The position numbers and the translations under genes are program-made. The notes beneath the pieces are model-generated. The model saw only the letters and a list, made by a program, of their open reading frames with translations. It was not told where the DNA came from and made no database searches. This document shows positions 1 through 10,465 of a DNA stretch of 44,926 nt, piece by piece; position 1 is the first letter of the stretch, and every line of letters starts with the position of its first letter. This DNA is from Calidithermus chliarophilus DSM 9957 (GTDB lineage Bacteria > Deinococcota > Deinococci > Deinococcales > Thermaceae). Location: contig NZ_KE387023.1 in the NCBI RefSeq assembly GCF_000430045.1, positions 1,071,575 through 1,116,500 on the forward strand, in the 5' to 3' direction.

Positions 1-536
1 GCGTGACCGGCGCGGTGCTGCCGGTGCTGCTGGGGGCGGCGCTCGAGGGCCTCCCCGGCGGGCTGCAACTGCTGGGCTTCGGCGTGGGGCTGCTGGGGGT
101 GTGGCTGGCCTCGAGGCCCGAGGGCGCGGTTCGCCCGGCGGGGCTGTCCTGGGCGCTCTTGGCCGGGCTGGGCTTCGGCGGCTACTTCGTGCTCATCGAC
201 CGGGTGGAGGGGCTGTTCTGGCCCTCGGCCGTAGCCAAGCTCACCGCGCTGGCCCTCACCCTGGCCTACGCCCTGCTCAACCGGCCCCAGCGCTGGCCCC
301 GCCTGCGCGAACTGCCGCTGGTGGGCCTGGCCGGGGCCTTAGACGCCGGGGGCAACCTCTTCTTCCTGGCCGCCGCCCAGAGCGGGCGGCTCGACGTGGC
401 CGCGGTGGTCTCCTCGCTCTACCCCGCCTCGACGGTGCTGCTGGCGAGGGCCGTGCTGCACGAGCGCCTGCGGAGGGCGCAGGGCCTGGGGGTGCTGCTG
501 AGCCTGGGGGCCATCGCCCTGATCTCGGCGGGCTAG
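1..536 (+). CDS. DMT (EamA-type) transporter, 3' part
   Basis: The 5' end lies outside the window; the readable frame begins at base 3 and ends at a TAG. About 177 residues remain, almost all hydrophobic, and they resolve into roughly five to six membrane segments typical of the second half of a drug/metabolite transporter. The EamA half-repeat shows as a run containing LLGVWLAS, then a loop, then SSLYPASTVLLARAVLHERL, where the segment following a conserved proline and the final E-R-L match the end of EamA domains. It would act in the cytoplasmic membrane as an exporter of small metabolites; the substrate cannot be told. No second gene overlaps it; DinB follows after 21 bases under its own promoter. 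Confidence 0.75.
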   Translation, partial: VTGAVLPVLLGAALEGLPGGLQLLGFGVGLLGVWLASRPEGAVRPAGLSWALLAGLGFGGYFVLIDRVEGLFWPSAVAKLTALALTLAYALLNRPQRWPRLRELPLVGLAGALDAGGNLFFLAAAQSGRLDVAAVVSSLYPASTVLLARAVLHERLRRAQGLGVLLSLGAIALISAG

Positions 537-545
537 GGGCAACGG

Positions 546-551
546 TATGCT
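546..551 (+). promoter_or_regulatory. Leaderless-type -10 box for the DinB gene
   Basis: TATGCT sits exactly 6 bases before the ATG at 558, and no Shine-Dalgarno sequence lies between them. This is the TANNNT-N6-start layout of leaderless genes in Deinococcus-Thermus. It argues for the ATG at 558 over the TTG at 552. Confidence 0.6.
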
Positions 552-557
552 TTGAGC

Positions 558-1025
558 ATGAGCCCCTCGCTGATCCGCCGCCTCGAGACCGGCCTCGAGC
601 CCCTCTCCGGCCTGCTGGCCGGCGCCAGCCCCGAGCAACTGCGCCAGCGCCCGCCCAGCGGCAAGTGGTCGGCCCACGAGAACCTGGCCCACCTCGCCCA
701 CTTCACCGCCGTCACCTTGGGCCGCCTCGAGCGCATCCTGACTGAGGAAAGCCCCCGCCTCGAGCGCCTGCGCTCCGACGAGGACCCGGTGTTCCTCGAG
801 CTCTCCGCCCGCTCCACCGAGGCGGTGGTGACCGAGCTGCAAAAGCTGCGCACCGACCTGCTCAACCGGGTGCGCGGCCTGGGCGACGCCGAGCTGGCCC
901 GCGTGGGGGTGCACGGCGCCGCCGGGCCCATGCCCCTGTCGCAGTGGCTCGAGCTCTACGCCGTCCACGAGGCCCACCACCTCTACCTGGCCTTCTGGGC
1001 GGTGCGCCAGGTGATGAACGCCTGA
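558..1025 (+). CDS. DinB-like four-helix protein
   Basis: The 155-residue product has the DinB/YfiT superfamily pattern. An early helix carries KWSAHENLAHLAH, whose histidine is the usual first metal ligand. A C-terminal helix carries HEAHHLYLAFWAVR, with the histidine pair that completes the metal site. Family members are metal-binding bundles, some of them thiol-dependent transferases (for example bacillithiol S-transferases); many have no known substrate. The start at 558 is set by the TATGCT box 6 bases upstream. The stop overlaps the start of the next gene (TGATG), so the two are probably translated together. A second DinB domain occurs in the fusion protein at 43708-44901. Confidence 0.85.
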   Translation: MSPSLIRRLETGLEPLSGLLAGASPEQLRQRPPSGKWSAHENLAHLAHFTAVTLGRLERILTEESPRLERLRSDEDPVFLELSARSTEAVVTELQKLRTDLLNRVRGLGDAELARVGVHGAAGPMPLSQWLELYAVHEAHHLYLAFWAVRQVMNA

Positions 1026-1291
1026 TGGCCGAGCCCTATTCCTCCACCTTCTGGCACCGCGACTGCACCCTGTGCGGGGCCTGCTGCGCCGCCCCCGACA
1101 TCGCCGCGCTGAACAAGCCCTTGGGCGTGCCCTGCCAACACCTGGACCGCGGGTGCAGGTGCGCCATCTACGAGAACCGGCCCAAAGTCTGCCGCAACTA
1201 CACCCCGGACTGGGTCTGCGGCGAGGTGGCCCCGCTACCCACGCTCGAGGCCCGCGTCCGGCGCTTCCTGGAGATCTACGGCCTAGCTTAG
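1025..1291 (+). CDS. YkgJ-family cysteine cluster protein
   Basis: An 88-residue protein whose ATG overlaps the DinB stop codon by one base. It holds CTLCGACC near residue 14, then CQHL and GCRCAIYENRPKVCRNY, then a last VCGE. This C-x2-C-x2-CC ... C ... C-x-C ... C spacing is that of the YkgJ (UPF0153) family, thought to bind zinc or an iron-sulfur cluster. Function is unknown in general. Translational coupling to the DinB-like gene suggests they work together or share expression. Length is normal for the short version of the family. Confidence 0.85.
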   Translation: MAEPYSSTFWHRDCTLCGACCAAPDIAALNKPLGVPCQHLDRGCRCAIYENRPKVCRNYTPDWVCGEVAPLPTLEARVRRFLEIYGLA

Positions 1292-1322
1292 CCACGGCGG
1301 TAAGAGCTGTCCTGGAGGACAC

Positions 1323-1353
1323 TTGCAAGGGAGAAACCACGGCTTTTTAGAAT
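1323..1353 (+). promoter_or_regulatory. Promoter of the DUF5694-type gene (leaderless)
   Basis: TTGCAA at 1323-1328 and TAGAAT at 1348-1353 are 19 bases apart. The -10 box ends 6 bases before the GTG at 1360, and no ribosome binding site intervenes, so the transcript probably starts at or next to the start codon. Confidence 0.55.
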
Positions 1354-1359
1354 AAAAGC

Positions 1360-2379
1360 GTGCTAAAAAGCTACAAGGCTCCCATCGAGGAATCCGAGAA
1401 GACCCAAGTCCTGATCCTGGGAAGCGGGCATCTGGGGAATCTGGGTCAGCAGTTCCGGCCTGCGCTGTTGGACAGCCTGATCGAGGTCCTTAGGGGCTAC
1501 TCGCCGGACGTGATCGGCGTAGAGTCGCTCCCGTCCCAGGTAATTGTCGGGATGGAGGCGGCCCCCGAGAAGTACAGGCAGGCCCTCGAGATCTTCGCCA
1601 AGGACCGGCTCGAACTCGCCCGCCGGGCTCAGGAGGCGCTGGGCGTCTCGAGGACCGAGGCCGAGGGGAGGGCAAAGGGGCTGCTCGAGCAGGCCGTTCG
1701 CGGGGGGCTTTCTCCCGAAGGACGGCTCGACTTAGCCCTCAACCTCCTTGCCGCTTACGAGGTGGAGTCGGCGGTGCTGCAGTGGTCGTACCTGCCTGAA
1801 GTCGGGCAAGAAAGGTTGAGCACGATGGACGGGGGCCTAGCCGGGCAGTTCGACGCTCTTTTGAACTCGCCCGTCGAGAGCTTCTCCATCGGGGTACGGC
1901 TCGCCCGGGTGTTGGGGCTCCAAAGCATCGCCTGCATCGACGACCAGCAGGACACCGACATCTACTTCGAGATCGCCGACCGGCTCGAGCCTGAGCTCGA
2001 GCGCATCGGTTATCACACGGCCATCCGGGAGAGCGAGATCATCCGCAAACACCAGGAAAGCTCCCGGAGAGCCGTGGAGGCGGGCGACTTGCTTCCCCAT
2101 TACCGGTTCATGAACTCCCCCGAGTACGTCCATGCCATCATGGACGCCGAGTACGTCTCCTACCTCCGTCCCAAGCTCCCGTCCCGGCTCGAGCGAACCC
2201 GGCTGGCTCAGCTAGAGGTACGGAACCTCAACATGGCCTCGCACATCCGTCGAGCCTCAGCCCGGCACCCCGGCCAGCGAATGCTGGTGATCGTCGGGGC
2301 CTCGCACAAGCCCCTCCTGGACCTGTACCTGAGCCAGATGCTCGACGTAAAACTCGTGCACCTCGGCGAACTCCTATAA
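1360..2379 (+). CDS. DUF5694-type protein (TraB/PrgY-like fold likely)
   Basis: A 339-residue soluble protein with no signal peptide or membrane segment. The N-terminus has VLILGSGHLGN, then a long helix and DVIGVESLPSQ. The C-terminus has MLVIVGASHKPLLDLYL. This GxGHxxN ... GVE ... GASH arrangement resembles DUF5694 and the wider TraB/erythromycin-esterase-like fold, where the early histidine, the glutamate and the late histidine cluster. The reaction is unknown. The GTG start is supported by TAGAAT 6 bases upstream. Base composition is slightly lower in G+C than in neighbouring genes and codon use is less uniform, which could mean a later arrival. It appears to be transcribed alone. Confidence 0.65.
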   Translation: MLKSYKAPIEESEKTQVLILGSGHLGNLGQQFRPALLDSLIEVLRGYSPDVIGVESLPSQVIVGMEAAPEKYRQALEIFAKDRLELARRAQEALGVSRTEAEGRAKGLLEQAVRGGLSPEGRLDLALNLLAAYEVESAVLQWSYLPEVGQERLSTMDGGLAGQFDALLNSPVESFSIGVRLARVLGLQSIACIDDQQDTDIYFEIADRLEPELERIGYHTAIRESEIIRKHQESSRRAVEAGDLLPHYRFMNSPEYVHAIMDAEYVSYLRPKLPSRLERTRLAQLEVRNLNMASHIRRASARHPGQRMLVIVGASHKPLLDLYLSQMLDVKLVHLGELL

Positions 2380-2414
2380 AGCCGCTATCTGTCGGCGAAG
2401 AACGGGCCAGAAAA

Positions 2415-2434
2415 GGGCGAGCTGGTGGCCGCCC
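2415..2434. repeat. GC hairpin (copy A of a dispersed element)
   Basis: GGGCG (2415-2419) faces CGCCC (2430-2434) and is followed by CTAC. Related hairpins with the same CGCCCCTAC ending lie at 9518-9539 and, inverted, at 22007-22028. In all three places the hairpin adjoins a heptamer array. This copy has lost part of the inner stem. Confidence 0.55.
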
Positions 2435-2438
2435 CTAC

Positions 2439-2487
2439 AGCGTTTCGCGCTTGGCGTTCGACGTTCGGCGTGGGGCGTTCGGCATCC
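2439..2487 (+). repeat. Heptamer array A (7 units)
   Basis: The stretch divides without gaps into 7-base units: AGCGTTT, CGCGCTT, GGCGTTC, GACGTTC, GGCGTGG, GGCGTTC, GGCATCC. The third base is always C. The array fills the gap between the convergent ends of the DUF5694-type gene and the IMPDH-family gene. Confidence 0.75.
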
Positions 2488-2489
2488 AC

Positions 2490-3602
2490 TCAATGCACCC
2501 CCGCCTCCGTGATCGCCGCCGCCGAGTTGAGCGCGAACCGCACGTTCCCCCGGAACTCGTTGAGGTTGGTGGCGTTGACGTAGGTCATGGCGCTTTGCAG
2601 GCCCTCGCGCAGCCTCGAGACCGCCTCGCGGGCGTCCTTGTGGAAGGCCCGCAGCGTCTGGGAGGAGCCCTCGATGTAGTTGCGCTTCTCGGTCACCAGC
2701 GAGGAGGCCATGCCGAAGAGCAACACGCCCTCGAGGTGCCCGTCCTTCTTGATGAGCACCTCGTCCTCGAAGGAGCCGGAGGCGAAGAACTTGCCCATCA
2801 TCACGCCCTCGGCGCGGGTGAGGGCTTTTACGAAGTCGCCCGAGGAGTTCACCCCGCCGTCGGAGATGATCTGGGCGTCGGTGTAGCCGGCGTGGTTGCG
2901 GAATTGCCAGATCTCCTCCAAAAGCGAGAGCTGGCCCACCCCCACCCCGGTGTTGATGCGGGTGGTGCACACCGAGCCCGGCCCCACGCCCACCTTGATC
3001 ACGAAGTGCTTGAAGCCCGAGAGCTTCATCAGCCAGTAGGCGTAGGCGAAGCCCTCGACCGAGCCCACGTTGCCCAGGATGACCCCGCTCTCGACGCCCT
3101 GGGCGCGGATCTTCTCGAGCACCGGCAGCACGGCGGCGTTGGCCCCGTGGGCGATGTCGATGGAGACGAAGGCCAGGTTGGGCTGCTCGAAGAGCTCCCC
3201 CAGGAAAGCCTCCTCCTCGTGGATGCCCAGCGCCACCCCCACCAGGGCCGGGGCGCTGGCCCTCACGTCCTGGATGCGCTGGGCGTCGGAGAGGCCCACG
3301 CGGGGCAGGACATGGATTCCGCCGTGCCCCTCGTCCCACACGTCGCGGGCGAAGCGCGAGCGCATCATGCTCATCGAGGCCCCGAAGGCCGGGAAGGCGT
3401 CCACACTGCCCCGCACGGTGTGGAAGTGCTGGCGCACCTCCACCTGGCTGCGCGAGATGGGGCGGGTGAGGAAGGTGGGAATAATGGTCTTGTCGGCGAA
3501 GGTGTAGTAGGTCTCCAGGCGCGGGTAGGGGTAGCTGGCGATCGCGGCGCGGGCGTGCTCGAGGGCCTCGAGCGACATCTGGTCCAGGGTTTGGATGTTC
3601 AC
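2490..3602 (-). CDS. IMP dehydrogenase/GMP reductase-family enzyme
   Basis: A 370-residue TIM-barrel enzyme. The key block is VGPGSVCTTRINTGVGVGQL, where the cysteine would be the catalytic residue that attacks C2 of the purine nucleotide. Later IISDGGVNSSGDFVKAL and GVMMGKFFASGSFE form the phosphate-binding glycines. There are no CBS domains, and the block after the active site (FGMASSL) is closer to GMP reductases than to full-length IMP dehydrogenases, so it may interconvert GMP and IMP; the exact reaction is uncertain. The GTG at 3602 is chosen because TACACT ends 6 bases upstream. It is transcribed divergently from alaS and converges on the DUF5694-type gene. Confidence 0.8.
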   Translation of the reverse strand: MNIQTLDQMSLEALEHARAAIASYPYPRLETYYTFADKTIIPTFLTRPISRSQVEVRQHFHTVRGSVDAFPAFGASMSMMRSRFARDVWDEGHGGIHVLPRVGLSDAQRIQDVRASAPALVGVALGIHEEEAFLGELFEQPNLAFVSIDIAHGANAAVLPVLEKIRAQGVESGVILGNVGSVEGFAYAYWLMKLSGFKHFVIKVGVGPGSVCTTRINTGVGVGQLSLLEEIWQFRNHAGYTDAQIISDGGVNSSGDFVKALTRAEGVMMGKFFASGSFEDEVLIKKDGHLEGVLLFGMASSLVTEKRNYIEGSSQTLRAFHKDAREAVSRLREGLQSAMTYVNATNLNEFRGNVRFALNSAAAITEAGVH

Positions 3603-3608
3603 CCGACC

Positions 3609-3639
3609 AGTGTAGCGCCACGGCGGGAAGGGTCATCAA
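3609..3639 (-). promoter_or_regulatory. Leaderless promoter of the IMPDH-family gene
   Basis: On the minus strand TTGATG (3639-3634) and TACACT (3614-3609) are 19 bases apart. The -10 box ends 6 bases before the GTG at 3602. No Shine-Dalgarno sequence is present. Confidence 0.6.
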
Positions 3640-3644
3640 ACTCC

Positions 3645-3673
3645 TTTACAAACGCATAAGGCGTTCGTATATT
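3645..3673 (+). promoter_or_regulatory. Strong sigma-A promoter for the alaS leader
   Basis: TTTACA (3645-3650) and TATATT (3668-3673) are separated by exactly 17 bases, close to consensus. The spacer contains the inverted repeat AACGC-ATAAG-GCGTT, which could be a repressor site. Transcription should begin near 3680, about 180 bases before the alaS start codon. Confidence 0.65.
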
Positions 3674-3675
3674 CA

Positions 3676-3858
3676 AAAGCCAGGTACGGCTTTGCGCGCG
3701 AGCCCACGAGAGTCCTCAGGAGCCGACTGAGCCCGATGAAACCCCTCAACCCCGCTCGAGCTACCCGCTGACGGCCTTCTTTCCTTCGGGAAGGAGCCGT
3801 GAGGGTTTGCGAGGGCGGGGAGTCTTTTTTATGCTTCTCTAGGCGAAAGGAACCGGAC
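3676..3858 (+). promoter_or_regulatory. Structured 5' leader of alaS
   Basis: About 180 bases with several hairpins. AAAGCC/GGCTTT (3676-3693) forms a perfect 6-bp stem. AGTC/GACT follows around 3707-3726. A long C/T-rich, A/G-rich hairpin runs from ACGGC (3771) to GCCGT (3800). CCCCGC (3750-3755) can pair with GCGGGG (3815-3820), directly before agtc and six T (3825-3830), which together look like an intrinsic terminator. A second -10-like TATGCT (3830-3835) overlaps the T run. This suggests attenuation or a terminated small RNA ahead of alaS. The T-box consensus is absent, so the class is unknown. Confidence 0.45.
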
Positions 3859-6558
<2,700 letters not shown>

Positions 6559-6690
6559 AACCGAACCCGCCGGGCGGGGCGTCCCGACCAAGGCGCCCCC
6601 CCAACCCGGTGAAAAATTAGAATCTCATCATCCCGTTGTGACAAATAGCCTGGCGGGTAGCTCAGCCTGTTTTACAGTTGGGCTGAAGTC

Positions 6691-9429
6691 ATGCAGTCCC
6701 AATCGCCGTACCACACCATTGAAGCCCCCCCGGCACTGAGCCGGCCGTTCTGGCTCGAGCGCTTCTTCCCAGTGGTCGTGCTCTTCATCGCCGTCACCAG
6801 CCTGTTAGGGGTTATCGCGCTCAACCGCTACGTGGACGACTGCCAGAGGGCCGCTGCCCAGGTCGAGCACGTGCGGGCCAAGGCTTACGCGCTGAAGGCG
6901 CTGGAGCTCGAGGCCGCCCAGGCCTGGCGCCCGGAGCTCGGAGCCGCGCTGGAGCAGGCCAGCCGCCACGCCCGCGCTCACCTGGAAATGCTCTCCCGTC
7001 TGGTGCGGCACAGTGGCTGGCTCGAGCGCTGGCTCACGTCCCCGGACATAGGCTCCGTGGCCGCCCGCATGCAGGCCGCCTGGGAAAATTACGAGGCCGT
7101 GGTGCGGGCCAGCGTCGAGCGCCAACGGCCCGCCCCCGCCACCGGCCCGTCGGGATCGAGCTTTGCCGCGCTCGAGGGGGCGCTCGAGGACGCCGCACGG
7201 CGGTACACCGGCCTGGCCGCGCGCGCGCGGGAGGTCGCCGACTTGGCTACGGTCCTGCTCAGCTTCTCCGCGACCTTGCTGCTGCTGGGGATGGTCTACC
7301 AGATCGACCGCATCCGGCGCATCGGGCTGATGGCGGCCACCGAGCAGCGCGCCATGCGCAAGAGCGCCGAACACTTCAGGGCCCTGGTGCAGCACGCCTC
7401 CGACATCATCGTGCTGCTCGACCGCGAGGCCAACATGCGCTACGTGAGCCCGGCGGCGGAGGCGGTGCTGGGCTTCGCGGCCGGTGAGCTGCTGGGCCGG
7501 AACGTGCGGGAGATCCTGCACCCCGACGACCGGCCCCAGGCCCGCGAAGGGCTGGCCTGGACGCTCGAGCACCCCGGCGCCCCCTACCAAGCCGAGCTGC
7601 GCCTGCGGCACCGCGACGGGGGCTGGCGCCACGTGGAGCTGCGCGGCACCAACCGCCTGGCCGACCCCGAGGTGCGGGGCGTCGTGCTCAACGTGCGCGA
7701 CGTCACCGAGCGCAACCAGGCCCAGGAGGCGCTGCGGCAGAGCGAGGCCACCTTCCGCATGCTCTTCGAGGACCACCCGCTGCCCATGTGGGTCTACCAC
7801 CGCCAGACCCTGCGCTTCCTGGCGGTCAACCAGGCGGCGCAGGACAAGTATGGCTACAGCCGCGAGCAGTTCCTGGGCATGACCATCCTCGACATCCGGC
7901 CCCCCGAGGAGCGGGAGGCCGTGCTGCAGGACGCCCAGCAGGAGCGGCCGCGGCTCCAGCACTCCGAGGGGTGGAGGCACCAGCTCCACGACGGGCGCGT
8001 CATCGAGGTGGAGATCGTCTCGCACACCCTGGAGTTCGAGGGGCAGGACGCGGTGCTGGTGGTCGCCCACGACGTCACCGAGCGCAGGCGGCTCGAGCGC
8101 CAGCTCACCCGGCAGGCCTTCTACGACCCCCTCACGGGCCTCGCCAACCGCACGCTCTTCACCGAGCGCCTCGAGCAGGCCCTGGCCCGCTCGCTGCGCC
8201 GGGGCAAGCCGGTGGCGCTGCTCTTCCTCGACCTCGACCGCTTCAAGCTGGTCAACGACAGCCTGGGCCACGAGAAGGGCGACCAGCTCCTGGTGGAGGT
8301 GGCCCGCCGCCTGCGCGGCTGCCTGCGCGGGGAGGACACCGCCGCGCGGCTGGGCGGGGACGAGTTCACGGTGCTGCTGGAGGAGGTGCCCAACGCCGAG
8401 GTGCCCCGCCAGGTGGCCGAGCGCATCAACCAGGCCCTCGAGGCGCCCTTCGTGCTCGAGGGTCAGGAGGTGTTCGTCAGCGCCAGCATCGGCATCGCCC
8501 TGGGCAGCGGCGTGGGGCAGAGCGCCAGCGACCTGCTGCGCGACGCCGACATCGCGATGTACCGCGCCAAGAACCACGGCCGCGCGCGCACCGAGGTCTT
8601 CGACGTAAGCATGGGCGCCCAGGCCTCGGAGTACCTGCGCCTGGAGAGCGACCTGCGCCGGGCGCTCGAGCGCGGGGAGTTCCGGGTGTTCTACCAGCCG
8701 CAGTACGACCTCAGGAGCGGGAAGATCGTGGGCCTGGAGGCCTTGGTGCGCTGGGAGCACCCCGAGCGCGGCCTGGTGCCGCCCGCCCAGTTCATCCCCA
8801 TGGCCGAGGAGACCGGCCTGATCGTGCCCATCGGGCGCTGGGTGCTCGAGACCGCCTGCCGCCAGGGCAAGGCCTGGCAGGAGGCCTACCCCCACCACAC
8901 CCCCCTGGCCGTGGCGGTCAACCTCTCCATGCGGCAATTCCGCCACCCCCGGCTGGTGGAGGAGGTGGCGGAGGTGCTCGAGCAGACCGGCCTGCCCCCG
9001 CAGTTGCTCGAGCTCGAGATCACCGAGAGCGTGGTGATGGACGACGCCGAGGCCACCGTCGCCACGCTGGGCCGCCTCAAGGCCCTGGGCGTTCAGCTCG
9101 CCATCGACGACTTCGGCACCGGCTACTCCAGCCTGGGCTACCTCAAGCGCTTCCCCGTCGCGGTGCTCAAGATGGACCGTGCCTTCGTGCGCGACCTCAC
9201 CGAGGCCGGCGGCGACCAGGCCATCGTCAGCGCCGTGATGGGCCTCGCCCGCGCCCTGCGCCTGCGCGTGGTGGCCGAGGGCATCGAGACCGCCGACCAG
9301 CTCGAGCAACTGCGCGCCCTAGGCTGCGACATGGGCCAGGGCTACTACTTCGCCAGGCCCATGCCCGGCCCCGCCGTGAACACCTTGCTCGAGTCGCCGG
9401 GCTCGAGCTCGAGGATGCAGTCGAAGTAG
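6691..9429 (+). CDS. Membrane PAS-PAS-GGDEF-EAL protein
   Basis: A 912-residue cyclic di-GMP enzyme. One membrane helix lies near residues 28-50 and another near 185-207, enclosing a periplasmic sensor region of about 135 residues with no family I recognise. Two PAS domains follow (about 225-345 and 350-465). The GGDEF domain (about 470-635) has an intact GGDEF motif and, five residues before it, RGED, matching the RxxD inhibitory site. The EAL domain (about 645-905) keeps EALVRW, ELEITES, DDFGTGYSSL, KMDRAF and VAEGIET, so both synthesis and hydrolysis of c-di-GMP look possible. TCAGCC/GGGCTGA forms a stem-loop just before the ATG (about 6662-6687), and no clear Shine-Dalgarno sequence is visible. 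It is followed by a repeat-filled gap, so it appears to be monocistronic. Confidence 0.95.
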   Translation: MQSQSPYHTIEAPPALSRPFWLERFFPVVVLFIAVTSLLGVIALNRYVDDCQRAAAQVEHVRAKAYALKALELEAAQAWRPELGAALEQASRHARAHLEMLSRLVRHSGWLERWLTSPDIGSVAARMQAAWENYEAVVRASVERQRPAPATGPSGSSFAALEGALEDAARRYTGLAARAREVADLATVLLSFSATLLLLGMVYQIDRIRRIGLMAATEQRAMRKSAEHFRALVQHASDIIVLLDREANMRYVSPAAEAVLGFAAGELLGRNVREILHPDDRPQAREGLAWTLEHPGAPYQAELRLRHRDGGWRHVELRGTNRLADPEVRGVVLNVRDVTERNQAQEALRQSEATFRMLFEDHPLPMWVYHRQTLRFLAVNQAAQDKYGYSREQFLGMTILDIRPPEEREAVLQDAQQERPRLQHSEGWRHQLHDGRVIEVEIVSHTLEFEGQDAVLVVAHDVTERRRLERQLTRQAFYDPLTGLANRTLFTERLEQALARSLRRGKPVALLFLDLDRFKLVNDSLGHEKGDQLLVEVARRLRGCLRGEDTAARLGGDEFTVLLEEVPNAEVPRQVAERINQALEAPFVLEGQEVFVSASIGIALGSGVGQSASDLLRDADIAMYRAKNHGRARTEVFDVSMGAQASEYLRLESDLRRALERGEFRVFYQPQYDLRSGKIVGLEALVRWEHPERGLVPPAQFIPMAEETGLIVPIGRWVLETACRQGKAWQEAYPHHTPLAVAVNLSMRQFRHPRLVEEVAEVLEQTGLPPQLLELEITESVVMDDAEATVATLGRLKALGVQLAIDDFGTGYSSLGYLKRFPVAVLKMDRAFVRDLTEAGGDQAIVSAVMGLARALRLRVVAEGIETADQLEQLRALGCDMGQGYYFARPMPGPAVNTLLESPGSSSRMQSK

Positions 9430-9434
9430 CGGGC

Positions 9435-9511
9435 GGTGGGTGGCGATAGGCTCGTGGCTCATGGTGGACGGCGGTGAGCTTTCAGCCGTCAGCTCGTGGA
9501 TTGTAGGCACG
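9435..9511 (+). repeat. Heptamer array B1 (11 units)
   Basis: Eleven consecutive 7-base units directly after the GGDEF-EAL gene: GGTGGGT, GGCGATA, GGCTCGT, GGCTCAT, GGTGGAC, GGCGGTG, AGCTTTC, AGCCGTC, AGCTCGT, GGATTGT, AGGCACG. This copy is more degenerate than the others but keeps the phase. Confidence 0.55.
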
Positions 9512-9517
9512 AGGAGA

Positions 9518-9539
9518 GGGCGGGCACGGGGGCCCGCCC
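9518..9539. repeat. GC hairpin (copy B)
   Basis: GGGCGGGC (9518-9525), loop ACGGGG, GCCCGCCC (9532-9539): a perfect 8-bp stem with a 6-base loop, followed by CTAC. The inverted copy at 22007-22028 has the same loop and geometry. It separates two heptamer arrays. Confidence 0.7.
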
Positions 9540-9540
9540 C

Positions 9541-9603
9541 TACGTCGTGCGTTTGGCGTTTGGCTATCGGCTATCGACCCTCGACCATCGACCATCGACC
9601 CCA
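9541..9603 (+). repeat. Heptamer array B2 (9 units)
   Basis: Units in phase: TACGTCG, TGCGTTT, GGCGTTT, GGCTATC, GGCTATC, GACCCTC, GACCATC, GACCATC, GACCCCA. The array ends at the promoter region of the HAD gene, where TATCGT (9604-9609) could serve as its -10 box. Confidence 0.8.
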
Positions 9604-9617
9604 TATCGTAAGCCCGT

Positions 9618-10361
9618 ATGCCCTGGATCACCCTCGACCTCGACGGCACCCTGGCCGATTGGCCCTTCCGCCACTGCGTGGGCCCGCTGCTGCGGCCCTA
9701 TTTCCAGCGCCACCCGGACGCCTGGGCCCTTCGTCACCGCGAGTTCGTGGGCCGGATGGCCTCGGCCGAGCCGGTGCGGGCCTTCGACTGGGACGACATC
9801 CACGCGGTGGTCTGCCGGGAGCTGGGCCTGGAGCCCTTCCCCAGCGTGCGCGAGCTGGTCGAGGCGGCGCGGTACGACCCCGCGCTGCTGTTCCCCGACG
9901 TGGCCGCGGCCGTCGAGCTGTGGCGCGAGAGGGGCTGGAAGATCGCGGTCGCCACCAACGGCTACGCGCTTTACCAGGGGGTGATCCTCGAGCGCCTGGG
10001 CTTCGCCTACGACCTCATGCTCGCCCCCGACCGCTGCGGCTACGTCAAGCCCCAGCCCGAGTTCTGGCGCGGGCTGGACGGGGAAGAGGTGGTGCACGTG
10101 GGCGACATCCTCAGCCAGGACGTGTGGGGCGCCAACGCCGCCGGGATCAAGGCGGCGTGGGTGTGGCGCACCATGCCCGAGGAGTGGGCGGTGATCCCGG
10201 CGGCCGAGCGGGCGCAGCGCCCCGAGCTGGGGGCGATCCTCGAGCGCGAGCTAAAGCTGGAGCTCGAGACCCACGGCAAGCCGGCGAACGCCCCCGCCCA
10301 CCTGCCCCGACCCGACTGGGTGGTGACCGACCTGCTCGAGCTGGCCCAGACCATGTCCTGA
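9618..10361 (+). CDS. HAD-family hydrolase
   Basis: A 247-residue HAD phosphatase-like enzyme. Motif I is LDLDGTLADW (nucleophile and acid aspartates), motif II is AVATNG, motif III is the lysine in VKPQPEFW, and motif IV is HVGDILSQDVWGANAAG. A helical cap lies between motifs I and II (about residues 18-95). It would dephosphorylate a small phosphorylated metabolite; the substrate cannot be read from sequence. A C-terminal extension of about 50 residues after the core is unusual and ends in a helix. The ATG at 9618 has TATCGT 8 bases upstream and no clear Shine-Dalgarno sequence. It stands alone between the heptamer array and the next promoter. Confidence 0.88.
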   Translation: MPWITLDLDGTLADWPFRHCVGPLLRPYFQRHPDAWALRHREFVGRMASAEPVRAFDWDDIHAVVCRELGLEPFPSVRELVEAARYDPALLFPDVAAAVELWRERGWKIAVATNGYALYQGVILERLGFAYDLMLAPDRCGYVKPQPEFWRGLDGEEVVHVGDILSQDVWGANAAGIKAAWVWRTMPEEWAVIPAAERAQRPELGAILERELKLELETHGKPANAPAHLPRPDWVVTDLLELAQTMS

Positions 10362-10415
10362 GCGGTAATTTCCCCTGCCTGCACCGGCCTTCGATTTAGG
10401 CTTTTGCTTAATCCT

Positions 10416-10445
10416 TTGGCGAAGGCTTTACGCCGGGCGCATAAT
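10416..10445 (+). promoter_or_regulatory. Promoter of the small protein-ArsR operon
   Basis: TTGGCG (10416-10421) and CATAAT (10440-10445) are 18 bases apart. The spacer contains half of an inverted repeat GGCG-aaggcttta-CGCC, which might be an operator. A strong Shine-Dalgarno sequence (AGGAGG) follows before the ATG at 10466. Confidence 0.5.
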
Positions 10446-10465
10446 CGGGGCACAGGAGGGGGAGC

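Noticed and set aside
3680-3858. T-box riboswitch in the alaS leader
   Set aside because: The conserved T-box sequence and the AGTA/GNUG motifs could not be found.
6650-6690. tRNA-like string GCGGGTAGCTCAG before the GGDEF-EAL gene
   Set aside because: It resembles a D-arm only; no anticodon arm, T-loop or acceptor pairing follows. It is a simple stem-loop.
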